41,031 bases of DNA from Phycisphaerae bacterium. Lineage in GTDB: Bacteria; Planctomycetota; Phycisphaerae; Sedimentisphaerales; Anaerobacaceae. The notes below the pieces were generated by a model that had not been told where the DNA came from, did not search any database, and saw nothing but the letters and a program-made list of their open reading frames with translations. Location of the stretch: positions 1 to 41,031 of the forward strand of contig JAIPFM010000010.1 of the NCBI GenBank assembly GCA_021736645.1. Reading direction: 5' to 3'. Shown here piece by piece: positions 8,196 through 16,716 of this stretch. The position numbers were made by a program, and so were the translations under genes. Within the stretch, counting starts at the first letter, position 1. Each line of letters begins with the position of its first letter.

Positions 8196-10340
8196 TCAAC
8201 GACAGACGCGGAATCCCGTATCGAAGAGCCTGTAGGTCAGGTTGTAGGCGCTCGTGGACCACACCGCGCAGGTGATGTCAATCCCTCTCCAATTGCCACC
8301 GCGTGCCACGCGATATGACCCGGAAGCACTACTGGTCCATTCCTCGACATTGCCTGCCAAATCGCACAAGCCGTACCCAGCGCTTGGGTAATATCCCACA
8401 GGGGACGTATAGGGCGTGGACGTCAGGCCCAGGGGGTTGGCCTCTGCATAATTGGCTTTACTCTGATCCAGGGAGAGGCCGCACCCATACGTAAAACTGC
8501 CGTCATAATCAGCCACAGCTTCCCAGTCTTCTGACGTGGGTAATCGATAGCCATGGTAAATGCAATATGCCGTGGCCCCATACCAACTCACCTTCACCAC
8601 CGGGTGATTCGCCATGTGGTAGCCGTCACGGGTGCGCACGACAAATGCGCCGTCCTGATAGTCAATCTGGCTGTCAGCGCTCGCTGCATAGGTCTCAAAG
8701 AAGGGCCCTGCATGACTCGTATCCGAAGGCCCATAGACACGGTCGTTGTACACCACGATAAAACCTTTTGACAGGGTCTCATTTAAAAACTGGCAATACT
8801 GGGCATTGGTAATTTCATATTTACTCATCTCGCCTTGAAAGCCCGGGTCTGAAATGGCCACAAAAACAAGCTTGCCAGTGCGACTGGCCATCCAGGTGCC
8901 GCCATACGCGCCCGCGTTGAGTCGGTCTCCATGGGGTGCAGTTTCCTGGCCCACGGAGCGATTGGGATCGCCCAGATCGATACAGTCACTGGTGACATCG
9001 TCGTACACCCAGTCCATGACAGAGGGATTATACCGACCATGCAGAGACTGCACGTGATAATCACCGGCCAGCCAAACCGCAGCGGGATGATTCGGTTCTA
9101 CAGGCACAAGGCCGGGGTCATTGGCATCCACCCAGTCACCGCGCAATCCAAACAAGGGGTCCGTGTCCAGGCTGCTCATCAGAACGACAGGATCATGGCC
9201 GGACACCACCTGAATCTGCCGGGGCCTATTGCCCCATACAATGGAATGGGACAGGACCAGGTTGCAGTCTGTGACACAGATGCCTGAGCCCTGCTCACCG
9301 CCATAGTTGTCTGCTATGGTACAGTGCTCAAAAAGGCTGTGACTATCCACGCAATAAATCACGGCCCGGGTCGGCGGAGAGGAATCCGGATCAACTGCCA
9401 TGGTATCCTTGCACCGGTTGCCCACAATCAGGCAGTGTCGAAGCGTCGGGCTGCTCCCAATACATGCGATGGCTGCGGCCTGACTGCCAAGGCCTCGGGT
9501 CAGCACAAAACCAGACAACAGGCAGTTGGCGTCTTCTCCCTGATTGAATGTCACGGCCACGCCCTGCTCATTGGCGTCAATCATGGGATACCGGTTCATG
9601 GCCGGAGCATTGGCATCAAAGCCAATGACATGAAGGTTCTTACCCATGAAATTCAGACATTCCACATATCGACCTTCACTGACCCGGATCGTCACGTGAT
9701 CGCGTGCCGCGTTGATGGCCTCCTGAATGGAATCAAAAGGATGGACCTCAGAGCCGTCTTCATTGGGATCACTGACCTTCAGATCATTGGGACCGGGATC
9801 AGATATCGCATCGTCATCCACATAGAGAATATCCAGCGGACTTGGCGGCTTGGACGTATTGTCTATCAGCGTCAGCGTGGCAATATAACCGCCCCTCACC
9901 TTGACATAGTTGTCATTGGGACTCAAATCCAGAATACTGCCGAGAAGCATGCCGTCCTGCTGGAGTGCATTCAAAAGATCGGCCGCCAGATTCGTGCCCG
10001 AGACCGTATAGTCGATCATGGTGACATCACTGGCAAATTTGTTCAGCGCAAGGCCCGTATTGAGGCCATCGAGTTCCAGCACCAATTGGCCTTCATCATA
10101 CTCGCCGCTGTCCGTATCACCATCCAGCAGGGTCAACGTCACAGAGATCTCATCAATACGCTCGAGGGCCAGGTAGTCCTGGTCGGTAAAGTCCCAGGGC
10201 TGAGTACCTGTAATCAACAGAGTCGGATTCAACATCCCGGAAGACTCCACCTGAATCTGCGAGGACGTAATCGTGCGGCTCGCAAAGGCACTCTGTGTCA
10301 AAATCCATACCAGAAACAATGCACCTATTGCTCTTTTCAT
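8196..10340 (-). CDS. Exported beta-helix protein with C-terminal FGE/sulfatase-modifying-factor-like domain (copy 1)
   Basis: A 714-residue secreted protein. Residues 1-20 are a signal peptide (KRAIGALFLVWILTQSAFA). About 20-165 is a beta-rich domain with an Asp-rich stretch (LLDGDTDSGEYDEGQL). About 168-200 holds ILYVDDDA and DGSEVHPFDSIQEAI, the entry of a right-handed parallel beta-helix running to about 420 (LRHCLIVGNR, LFEHCTIADN). About 503-714 is an FGE-sulfatase domain (EMSKYEITNAQYCQF, GYRLPTSEDWEA, GLCDLAGNVEEW, GGNW, ending TGFRVCR). Such domains are often non-catalytic sugar- or protein-binding modules, so the role is not defined. The start has GAAGGG seven bases upstream. The next gene upstream is a paralogue lacking the 20-165 domain. 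Confidence 0.85.
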   Translation of the reverse strand: MKRAIGALFLVWILTQSAFASRTITSSQIQVESSGMLNPTLLITGTQPWDFTDQDYLALERIDEISVTLTLLDGDTDSGEYDEGQLVLELDGLNTGLALNKFASDVTMIDYTVSGTNLAADLLNALQQDGMLLGSILDLSPNDNYVKVRGGYIATLTLIDNTSKPPSPLDILYVDDDAISDPGPNDLKVSDPNEDGSEVHPFDSIQEAINAARDHVTIRVSEGRYVECLNFMGKNLHVIGFDANAPAMNRYPMIDANEQGVAVTFNQGEDANCLLSGFVLTRGLGSQAAAIACIGSSPTLRHCLIVGNRCKDTMAVDPDSSPPTRAVIYCVDSHSLFEHCTIADNYGGEQGSGICVTDCNLVLSHSIVWGNRPRQIQVVSGHDPVVLMSSLDTDPLFGLRGDWVDANDPGLVPVEPNHPAAVWLAGDYHVQSLHGRYNPSVMDWVYDDVTSDCIDLGDPNRSVGQETAPHGDRLNAGAYGGTWMASRTGKLVFVAISDPGFQGEMSKYEITNAQYCQFLNETLSKGFIVVYNDRVYGPSDTSHAGPFFETYAASADSQIDYQDGAFVVRTRDGYHMANHPVVKVSWYGATAYCIYHGYRLPTSEDWEAVADYDGSFTYGCGLSLDQSKANYAEANPLGLTSTPYTSPVGYYPSAGYGLCDLAGNVEEWTSSASGSYRVARGGNWRGIDITCAVWSTSAYNLTYRLFDTGFRVCR

Positions 10341-10397
10341 GTTTTCACCCTTCCATCAGTACTTTTTCCTGGGTGCAGGCTCCTAGGACCGGAGGAC

Positions 10398-12185
10398 TCA
10401 ACGACAGACTCGGAATCCGATCGTGGAGAGTGTGTAACTCGGGGCAAAACCGCTCTTGGCCACCACCGTACAGAAAACATCAATGCTTTGCCAATCGCCG
10501 CTCTTCAAAAGGCGATAGCGTCCTGACGCACTGTATGTCCATTCCTGAACATTGCCTGCCACATCACATAAACCATACCCAAAGGCGGGATAGTATCCAA
10601 CAGGGGAAGTGTAGGGAAATGATGTGAGGCCCAGGGGATTTACGCTATCATAGTTTGCCCTGGTCAAATCTATGACTTCGCCGCAGCCGTACGTATAGGT
10701 GCCGTCATAATCGGCCACAGCCTCCCACTCATCCGATGTGGGCAGTCTATAGCCAAAGTACTCGGCAAAGGCCGTGGCTCCGTACAGGCTCACGGCCACC
10801 ACAGGATGGTTTGCCATGCCATAGCCATCACGTGAACGCACGGTGAAGGCGCCGTCCGAGACCATGATCTGGCTGGTAGAAGACGCGGGATAGGCTCTAA
10901 AATACGGTTCCAGATGGCCTCTATCCGAAGCCGCATACACACGGTTGTCGACCACCTCAATGAGGCCCTCAGCCAGGGCCATACCAAGATACTGGCAATA
11001 CTGGCCGTTGGTAATTTCGTATTTACTCATTTCACCTGTAAAAAAGCCAGGCTCTGATATCGGGACAAAAACAAGCTTGCCAGTGCGACTGGCCATCCAG
11101 GTACCGCCGTAAGCACCGACATTGAGTCGGTCTCCGTGCGGTGCTGTCTCCTGACCCACTGACTGGGCGGGATCTCCGAGGTCGATGCAGTCACTGGTGT
11201 CGTCATCATACACCCAGTCTCCGAGATACGCATCATAGTGACCGTGAAGAGACTTCAGGTGATAATCGCCGTCCAGCCAGATGGCCTTGGGATCGTAGGG
11301 TTCCACAACGGCAAGATCGGGATCATCCCGATTGACCCAGGCGCCCGGCAAGGCAAACATGGGATCCATATCTACACTGGTGTTCAACACCAACGGCGGA
11401 TTACCGGAGATCACTCGAATCTGTTCCTGCGCGTGACTCCATAGAATTGAATTGGACAGTCGGATGTCAGAGTTTGTCACGCAGATGCCAGATCCATACC
11501 TGCCTCCATCGTTGTCTGCCAGGGTGCAGTTCTCAAAAAGGCTGTGACTGTCCACACAATAGACCACACCCCGGTAGGGCCCTAACAGGTCCGGTACACC
11601 CGCATCCGAATCCCTGCACCGATTGCCCACAATCAGACAATGCCGAATGGTTGGGCTGCTCCCAATGCATGCCACGGCCCCTGCTTGCTCCCCATACCCT
11701 CGAGTCAGCACAAAACCGGACAAAAGACAACTGGCATCCTCCCCCTGGTTGAATGTCACCACTGGGCCTTGGTCGTTGGCATCGATGATGGGAAATCGAT
11801 CCATATCATTTATGGGATCAAAGCCAATGATTCTGAGGGCTTTACCCCTGAGATTCAGGCACTCGATATATCGACCCTGACGCACCAAAACCGTCATGGC
11901 GTTGTGCGCCACCTCGATCGCTTCCTGGATCGAATCAAAAGGATGATCCTGAGAACCATCTTCAGCAGGATCGCTCTTCGTCAAATCATGAGGCCCGGGA
12001 TCATGACTCGCGTCGTCATCCACAAAAAGAACGTCCTCGAGATTCAGCAATTCATCAGCAGGCTCCATGAATTGCCCCCCAGGTCCACCCTGAGCCGGAC
12101 TGGCAGACGCCTGCTGAAACAGGGTCAACGGACCACCGACACGGCCCACCACTGCCAGCAGTAATACGAACGCTACACTTCGCAT
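10398..12185 (-). CDS. Exported beta-helix protein with C-terminal FGE-like domain (copy 2)
   Basis: A tandem paralogue of the downstream gene, 595 residues from ATG at 12185 (a TTG at 12200 is less likely). The signal peptide covers about 1-29 (VAFVLLLAVVGRVGG). The beta-helix begins near residue 50 (VLFVDDDASHDPGPHDL, DGSQDHPFDSIQEAI) and the FGE-like domain fills the last 210 residues (EMSKYEITNGQYCQY, GYRLPTSDEWEA, GLCDVAGNVQEW, ending IGFRVCR). Long stretches match copy 1 nearly word for word (FNQGEDA.CLLSGFVLTRG, DCIDLGDP..SVGQETAPHGDRLN), so the duplication is real but not recent. The two are 57 bases apart and probably cotranscribed. Confidence 0.85.
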   Translation of the reverse strand: MRSVAFVLLLAVVGRVGGPLTLFQQASASPAQGGPGGQFMEPADELLNLEDVLFVDDDASHDPGPHDLTKSDPAEDGSQDHPFDSIQEAIEVAHNAMTVLVRQGRYIECLNLRGKALRIIGFDPINDMDRFPIIDANDQGPVVTFNQGEDASCLLSGFVLTRGYGEQAGAVACIGSSPTIRHCLIVGNRCRDSDAGVPDLLGPYRGVVYCVDSHSLFENCTLADNDGGRYGSGICVTNSDIRLSNSILWSHAQEQIRVISGNPPLVLNTSVDMDPMFALPGAWVNRDDPDLAVVEPYDPKAIWLDGDYHLKSLHGHYDAYLGDWVYDDDTSDCIDLGDPAQSVGQETAPHGDRLNVGAYGGTWMASRTGKLVFVPISEPGFFTGEMSKYEITNGQYCQYLGMALAEGLIEVVDNRVYAASDRGHLEPYFRAYPASSTSQIMVSDGAFTVRSRDGYGMANHPVVAVSLYGATAFAEYFGYRLPTSDEWEAVADYDGTYTYGCGEVIDLTRANYDSVNPLGLTSFPYTSPVGYYPAFGYGLCDVAGNVQEWTYSASGRYRLLKSGDWQSIDVFCTVVAKSGFAPSYTLSTIGFRVCR

Positions 12186-12552
12186 TCTCACCACCCTCAA
12201 AAACAGACATCACCCCAGTGCGTCTGAAAGTTTAATCCTCCTTGGGTATTTTCTTCGTCCAAACAAGGTACTCCGACAGGCATGATCCCCATGCCTTACA
12301 GGCAGCAGAGTCCGGCCCGGAGCCCCTGATGTTCGCTCCTCCAGATGAGCTCAACCTTGGATTCAATCCCTACACTATAACAGAAATGCCTGCAAAAAAA
12401 AAGCCCCTGACAGCGTCTGCCCTGTAATCCCTGGGGCCAATGCACCTCAACAGCCCCTTGCGGAGACGCCTGTGAACCATGCCACAGGACGCCCCAGGAT
12501 CGGTGATTCGGGCTCTTGAGCACACCCTGAGTACTTTTTCAGCTTTCAGTGT
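12186..12552. other. Gap between sppA and the beta-helix pair
   Basis: This 367-base stretch holds no credible gene. It contains a likely terminator for sppA (12394-12437), three heptamers next to the sppA stop (12536-12556) and, on the minus strand, an AAGGAGG near 12240 with no start codon at a usable distance. No convincing promoter for the beta-helix genes was found by eye. Confidence 0.5.
12394..12437 (-). terminator. Possible rho-independent terminator of sppA
   Basis: On the minus strand GCCCC (12437-12433) pairs with GGGGC (12407-12403), followed directly by nine T residues. The stem is short and the loop long (about 25 bases), so the call is tentative; position downstream of sppA fits. 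Confidence 0.45.
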
Positions 12553-14388
12553 CTATTCCAGGATCAAATCATACGGCATCATCATAATCACGTTTTCCTG
12601 TCGCATGAGTTGGATGCGCAACAGGGCCTGGATCAGGATTTGGGCTCGTTTGGGCTCCGTTTTTTGAAGGAGGTCCAGCAGGCTGTCCTGAGATCCCAGG
12701 GGTGATATCATGGCCTTGGTCATGGCCAGGCTGATGTCCGTAGACCGGTCACTGGTACCGGCCAGTTCTTCCATCAACTGGGTAATAAAATCCGTGGGCT
12801 CCGGGACCACGCGCACGTCATACTCTGTGAGGGACGCCTTTTCTGCGGCACATGCAATGGCCTGCTCCAGACCGCCCAGGTAATCCACCAGTCCCAACTC
12901 CAGCGCCTGCTTGCCTGTGTACACCCGTCCGCCTGCCATGTCATTGATGTCTTTGCGCAGCCTGTATCCACGTCCCTTGACCACGTGGTCTTTGAAGATC
13001 TCGTAGATGCTCTGCATTTGGGACTGGACCACGTCACGCTGCTCTGCACTGAACGATCTGGCTGAATTAAAGAGATCTGCATGGGCTCCGCGTTTGTGAT
13101 CCACCCAATTCACGCCCAGTTTGTCCCACAACCCCTGGGTCACCAGCTTGCCGCCCACCACGCCAATGGACCCGGTGACCGTGGCACTGTCTGCATAAAT
13201 GGCGTCCGCTGCGCACGCCACATAGTAGCCGCCGCTGGCTGCCGTATTACCCATGGACACCACGAACGGCTTACAGGACTGGACAGCCCGTGCAGCACTG
13301 AGGATCACTTCACTGGCTTCAGCAGAACCGCCGGGCGAGTCTATTCGCATGACCACCGCCTTGACAGAATCGTCTTTGGCCGCGGTCTCCAGGGCCTTTC
13401 TGATATTACCGCTGAACGCGCCACTCACGGAGCCAAAGAATCCGGCCTCACCATAGCCAGGCACAATGGCACCCTCGACATACACCACGGCAATGGTCTC
13501 TTTCTGCGCAGCACGCTGCGGTGCCTTAAGGAGTTCTGACAGGGCCGAAAACAGGCCGAAGGGGCTGGACATATTGATCTTGGGGCCTTGCTTTCTACCA
13601 TAGCGATTGTTAAAAAACACGGCTCCGCCCAGGTCTTTTTCAATGCGTTTCAAAAAGGCAGGTCTGGTTTCAACGGCGTCTATCAAGCCGTGTTTCAAGG
13701 CATCCTCTGCCAGGAAAGGCCCCTGATCGATCAAGGCCTTGACCTCCTGGATTTCCATGGCACGGGATTGAGCGATCATGCCCGCCAGGCTGTCATACAG
13801 GCCATCCAGAAGCCAGTCCAGGTTGGCCTGGGCTGCGTCGCTGGGACCTGTGCGAGTCATCGTCTCTGCAGCGGATTTGTAATCTCCCAGACTCAGAAAA
13901 TCGGCTTGAATACCCACCCGGTCCAGGAGGCCCTTGAGGTACATGGATTCGCTGTATAAACCGGTCAGCATCAAGGTTGAAGCAGGTGCGACGCTCAAAT
14001 GATCGCCTGCGCACAACAATGCATACACACCTGTGGTCATGCCTTCAGCATGGACATAAATCGTCTTGCCCTGGGAGCGAACCTTGTTCAGGGCGGTCCG
14101 CATTTCTTCCAGTTGTGCAAAACCAAAAGACATGCTGTCATAGGTCAGGACCAGGGCTCGGACTTCCGCGTCCTGACTGATCCTGTCCAGATGCTTGACA
14201 AGTTGGCGTAATGCCATGCCGCCTATCTGGATCGGAGAATCTGCCATGGACGATTCTGACAGGACACCACTCAAGTGCAAATGCACCACCTGAGCCGGTG
14301 TTTTTTTCTCGACCTCAACAGCCCCTGCCAGGGCACTGATCAGGATCACCACGCACAATGACCCCCTAAATGACTTTGAAAACCGCAT
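12553..14388 (-). CDS. sppA: Signal peptide peptidase SppA, long (67K) type
   Basis: A membrane-anchored serine protease that degrades leftover signal peptides. It has 611 residues and two tandem crotonase-like domains, the long E. coli-type layout. A hydrophobic N-terminal segment (about 9-23) serves as anchor or signal. The catalytic Lys is in the first domain (LGDYKSAAETMTR), and the nucleophile Ser in the second (GNTAASGGYY), where SPGGSAEAS and ATVTGSIGV are also conserved. ATG at 14388 is chosen over a GTG at 14394 because AGGAGA lies six bases before it. It is divergent from the RmlD-like gene. Confidence 0.93.
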   Translation of the reverse strand: MRFSKSFRGSLCVVILISALAGAVEVEKKTPAQVVHLHLSGVLSESSMADSPIQIGGMALRQLVKHLDRISQDAEVRALVLTYDSMSFGFAQLEEMRTALNKVRSQGKTIYVHAEGMTTGVYALLCAGDHLSVAPASTLMLTGLYSESMYLKGLLDRVGIQADFLSLGDYKSAAETMTRTGPSDAAQANLDWLLDGLYDSLAGMIAQSRAMEIQEVKALIDQGPFLAEDALKHGLIDAVETRPAFLKRIEKDLGGAVFFNNRYGRKQGPKINMSSPFGLFSALSELLKAPQRAAQKETIAVVYVEGAIVPGYGEAGFFGSVSGAFSGNIRKALETAAKDDSVKAVVMRIDSPGGSAEASEVILSAARAVQSCKPFVVSMGNTAASGGYYVACAADAIYADSATVTGSIGVVGGKLVTQGLWDKLGVNWVDHKRGAHADLFNSARSFSAEQRDVVQSQMQSIYEIFKDHVVKGRGYRLRKDINDMAGGRVYTGKQALELGLVDYLGGLEQAIACAAEKASLTEYDVRVVPEPTDFITQLMEELAGTSDRSTDISLAMTKAMISPLGSQDSLLDLLQKTEPKRAQILIQALLRIQLMRQENVIMMMPYDLILE

Positions 14389-14502
14389 AAACACTCTCCT
14401 TTCTCATCTATTCCATGCTGCTATCGCAGCCAAGTTGCACGAAGGAACCTGAAGGTTTCTGATGAACCCATGATTTGCCCCAGGCAAAACCCGGTAACTC
14501 TC

Positions 14503-14531
14503 TTGTATCAGAACCGCCCAGTCAGTACAAT
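14503..14531 (+). promoter_or_regulatory. Sigma70-type promoter for the RmlD-like gene
   Basis: TTGTAT (14503-14508), a 17-base spacer and TACAAT (14526-14531). Expected transcription start is near 14538, only about 14 bases before the ATG at 14552; no Shine-Dalgarno sequence is seen in that short leader. Confidence 0.55.
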
Positions 14532-14551
14532 CTGATTTTTGTCGACGACCC

Positions 14552-15430
14552 ATGAATCTACCAAACATTGACATACCCGAACCCTGGCGTGTGCTGGCCA
14601 CAGGCATCACTTCAATCCACGGATGGCCCATTTTTCAGGCCCTTCAGCAGCATTTACCTGATGATCGCCTGGTTGGCATCAGACCGCCCAAGATGGATGT
14701 CCCGGATGGCCCGAACATCGTGCCGCTATGCATAACAGACGTCCAAGCCCTGGAAAAAATTCGAACAGCATTTAATCCCACCCATGTCATACATTGCGCC
14801 GGAGTCTGCGATCTGGATGTGTGTGAAGAACGCCCAGACTGGGCGCACGCCATCAATGTGCAGGGCGCCGCAGCCATGGTCAGGATATTCGGCGATCTGC
14901 CCATGCTTTATGTGAGCACAGACCTGGTCTTTTCTGGGGCCAATCCTCCCACAGGTGGCTACACAGAAGACCATGCAACAGATCCTGTCAGCGTGGTGGG
15001 ACGCACCTTTGTCCTGGCAGAACAGCAGATTCAAGCCGCTTCCAAGCATTGCATTGTACGCCTGGCCCTACCCCTGGGCGACTCGATCAACGGCCAAAAA
15101 GGGGCTGTCGACTGGATCGAACATCGGTTCAAACGTCATCTGCCGGTCACACTGTTTTATGATGAAGTACGCAGTTGCGTGTCCTGCGACGCCATTGCAT
15201 CCGTGACACTGGCTATGCTGACACAGAAACTCACCGGCCTGTACCATTTTGGCGGCCCAAAGCCCTGGAGTCTGTACGACATTGGTGTTTACGTGTTTGA
15301 AAGGGGCTCATACGATCAAACTCTATTTCGCGGCATGCTGCGTCACGAGGAAAAAGACGGCCCACCCCGCATTGGTGATGTATCGCTCAACTCCAGCAAG
15401 CTGAAGCAGGCCCTGAATCTCTGTTTTTAG
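14552..15430 (+). CDS. RmlD/MAT2B-like NAD(P)-binding protein with altered active site
   Basis: A 292-residue extended short-chain dehydrogenase fold of the RmlD type (dTDP-4-dehydrorhamnose reductase or the MAT2B regulatory subunit). VLATGITSIHGW (15-25) stands for the usual TGxxGxxG loop. HCAGVCDLDVCE (81-92), INVQGA, YVSTDLVFSG (120-129) and RLALPLG are typical. The catalytic YGRTK is VGRTF here (149-153), so both Tyr and Lys are gone, which predicts no normal reductase activity. A regulatory or ligand-binding role is possible. It is a single gene with its own promoter, divergent from sppA. Confidence 0.75.
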   Translation: MNLPNIDIPEPWRVLATGITSIHGWPIFQALQQHLPDDRLVGIRPPKMDVPDGPNIVPLCITDVQALEKIRTAFNPTHVIHCAGVCDLDVCEERPDWAHAINVQGAAAMVRIFGDLPMLYVSTDLVFSGANPPTGGYTEDHATDPVSVVGRTFVLAEQQIQAASKHCIVRLALPLGDSINGQKGAVDWIEHRFKRHLPVTLFYDEVRSCVSCDAIASVTLAMLTQKLTGLYHFGGPKPWSLYDIGVYVFERGSYDQTLFRGMLRHEEKDGPPRIGDVSLNSSKLKQALNLCF

Positions 15431-15523
15431 TAGGCGTATCCAGGATTCTACGCAGCACAGAAAGCGTTTCAATCCCTCATTTTGAGGCAAAACCTCATAT
15501 CATTATCTGATGAAATGTCGTAT

Positions 15524-15593
15524 TATACTATAGCCCCACGTGATGAGCTTCTTTGAGTGTGCAAACGGTGTTATTTTCCGTGGGGTTTTTTTT
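15524..15593 (+). ncRNA. Candidate small hairpin RNA A (or terminator of the upstream gene)
   Basis: A TATACT -10 box (15524-15529) precedes CCCCACG (15534-15540), which pairs perfectly with CGTGGGG (15579-15585), followed by eight T residues (15586-15593). The transcript would be about 58 bases. No good -35 hexamer was found, so it may simply be the terminator of the RmlD-like gene, which ends 100 bases upstream. Confidence 0.4.
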
Positions 15594-15645
15594 GCTCTTT
15601 TACACTGAACCTTAAATAATTAGGCGGTTTCCCAAAGAATCGCTT

Positions 15646-15726
15646 TATAATTAAAAAACATCCTTCTGCGGATATCTCGCTTTCCTCTCTCTCCTCTCCC
15701 TCCGCACGCAGGGGATGTTTTTTTTT
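15646..15726 (+). ncRNA. Candidate small hairpin RNA B with a pyrimidine-rich loop
   Basis: A perfect TATAAT (15646-15651) lies about 7 bases before a strong hairpin. ACATCC (15658-15663) and CTGCG (15666-15670) pair with CGCAG (15707-15711) and GGATGT (15713-15718), followed by a run of T. The 36-base loop (15671-15706) is nearly all C and T between 15680 and 15703 and contains CTCC and CCTCC, complementary to Shine-Dalgarno sequences. The A-tract at 15653-15658 can extend the stem, so it could also act as a bidirectional terminator. A matching -35 was not found. Confidence 0.4.
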
Positions 15727-15752
15727 GCGCTCACAGGGGATCTCACCTGTGC

Positions 15753-15758
15753 TACAAT
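15753..15758 (+). promoter_or_regulatory. Probable -10 box of the SUI1 gene
   Basis: TACAAT lies 7 bases before the ATG at 15766, so transcription would start at or next to the start codon. The -35 region is weak (TCACAG at 15731, 16-base spacer). Confidence 0.4.
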
Positions 15759-15765
15759 ACAGCCT

Positions 15766-16131
15766 ATGAAAGAGTCCATGGGTCATCACTTGGGTATCGT
15801 GTTTTCGACCAGTCAGGGCAGGATGTGTCCTGACTGTGCACAGCCCGTATCAGACTGCGTGTGCACCCAGGGTGCAAACACCCCCCTTGGCAACGGCCAT
15901 GTGCGTGTGTCCAGAGAAACCAAAGGCAGAAAAGGCAAGGGGGTCACCCTGATTTCCGATCTGCCCCTGGATGCGAAACACCTGCAACAACTCGCCAAGC
16001 AACTCAAGCGCAAATGCGGTGCAGGCGGTACGGTCAAGGACGGCGTCATAGAAATTCAAGGCGAACACCGGGACCTGCTTGTGCAGGCGCTCCAGGCCCT
16101 GGGCTACAAGGCCAAACGTGCCGGAGGGTGA
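15766..16131 (+). CDS. SUI1/eIF1-family translation initiation factor (YciH-like)
   Basis: A 121-residue homologue of eukaryotic/archaeal eIF1, a family that in eukaryotes monitors start-codon fidelity; the bacterial role (YciH) is less clear. The N-terminus has a small Cys knot (CPDC..CVC, about 22-34). The SUI1 domain fills the rest: RKGKGVTLISDLPL, LAKQLKRKCGAGGTVKDG, IEIQGEHRDLLVQAL and a C-terminal LGYKAKRAGG. ATG at 15766 is preferred; ATG at 15778 is also possible. The -10 box is so close that the mRNA may be leaderless. It stands alone on the plus strand behind two hairpin elements. Confidence 0.85.
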   Translation: MKESMGHHLGIVFSTSQGRMCPDCAQPVSDCVCTQGANTPLGNGHVRVSRETKGRKGKGVTLISDLPLDAKHLQQLAKQLKRKCGAGGTVKDGVIEIQGEHRDLLVQALQALGYKAKRAGG

Positions 16132-16182
16132 GTTCTCAGTGTGAGAAGATGTTGACCACAGAGATCCCGGATCACCCGGAAC

Positions 16183-16704
16183 TCATGCAGACGCCGCGCT
16201 TCGACCTCTCAGGAACAAGACCAGGCCGACAATGGCCAGCAGGATGCTCAGGCCAGGTGCCATGTTGAGCCAGTCAGGCAGGTCTTTGTAGACCTCCAGG
16301 TCTATATAGTCGGCCTGTGTCACGGCCAGGGCCACGGCCAGCGACTCTGTGGTCTGGGCCGTGTGATGATATTCAAACCCATTCTGCGCCCGCTTGATGC
16401 CCCCCTTTTCCTCGGACGAAGAGGCAGAGGCCTCGGTCTGTTTCTCGAAGAGCACTGCGCCTTTGGAATCCGTGACTGTGGCCTTGAAATCGAGATTGGC
16501 CCAGACCTGCTGCCCCATCTCCTCGTCCACACCCCAGAAGGCGAACCTGTAGGCACTGCCCGCTTTCACGGGGATCTCCAGGGTCCGGGCCTGGACCTGA
16601 GACAGTCTCTCGCCAAAAACCTGCGACTTGGACTTCATCTGAGTGGCCACAAAAAAACCCACCACCCCCACACTCAACACGACAATACCCAGTTGTTTCT
16701 TCAT
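16183..16704 (-). CDS. Two-pass membrane protein with periplasmic domain, unknown
   Basis: Unrecognised, 173 residues. There is a hydrophobic segment at about 6-21 (GIVVLSVGVVGFFVATQM) and another near the C-terminus (about 149-166, GLSILLAIVGLVLFL) followed by RGRSAASA. The middle (25-145) looks soluble and beta-rich, with a charged Glu/Ser/Lys patch (ASASSSEEKGGIK). The start has AAAGGA eight bases upstream. It lies 12 bases after the next gene's stop, so the two are probably one transcript and may act together at the membrane. Confidence 0.65.
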   Translation of the reverse strand: MKKQLGIVVLSVGVVGFFVATQMKSKSQVFGERLSQVQARTLEIPVKAGSAYRFAFWGVDEEMGQQVWANLDFKATVTDSKGAVLFEKQTEASASSSEEKGGIKRAQNGFEYHHTAQTTESLAVALAVTQADYIDLEVYKDLPDWLNMAPGLSILLAIVGLVLFLRGRSAASA

Positions 16705-16716
16705 GACAACAATCCT

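Noticed and set aside
9324..10526. A 400-codon plus-strand open frame
   Set aside because: Antisense to the first beta-helix protein; shadow of its codon pattern.
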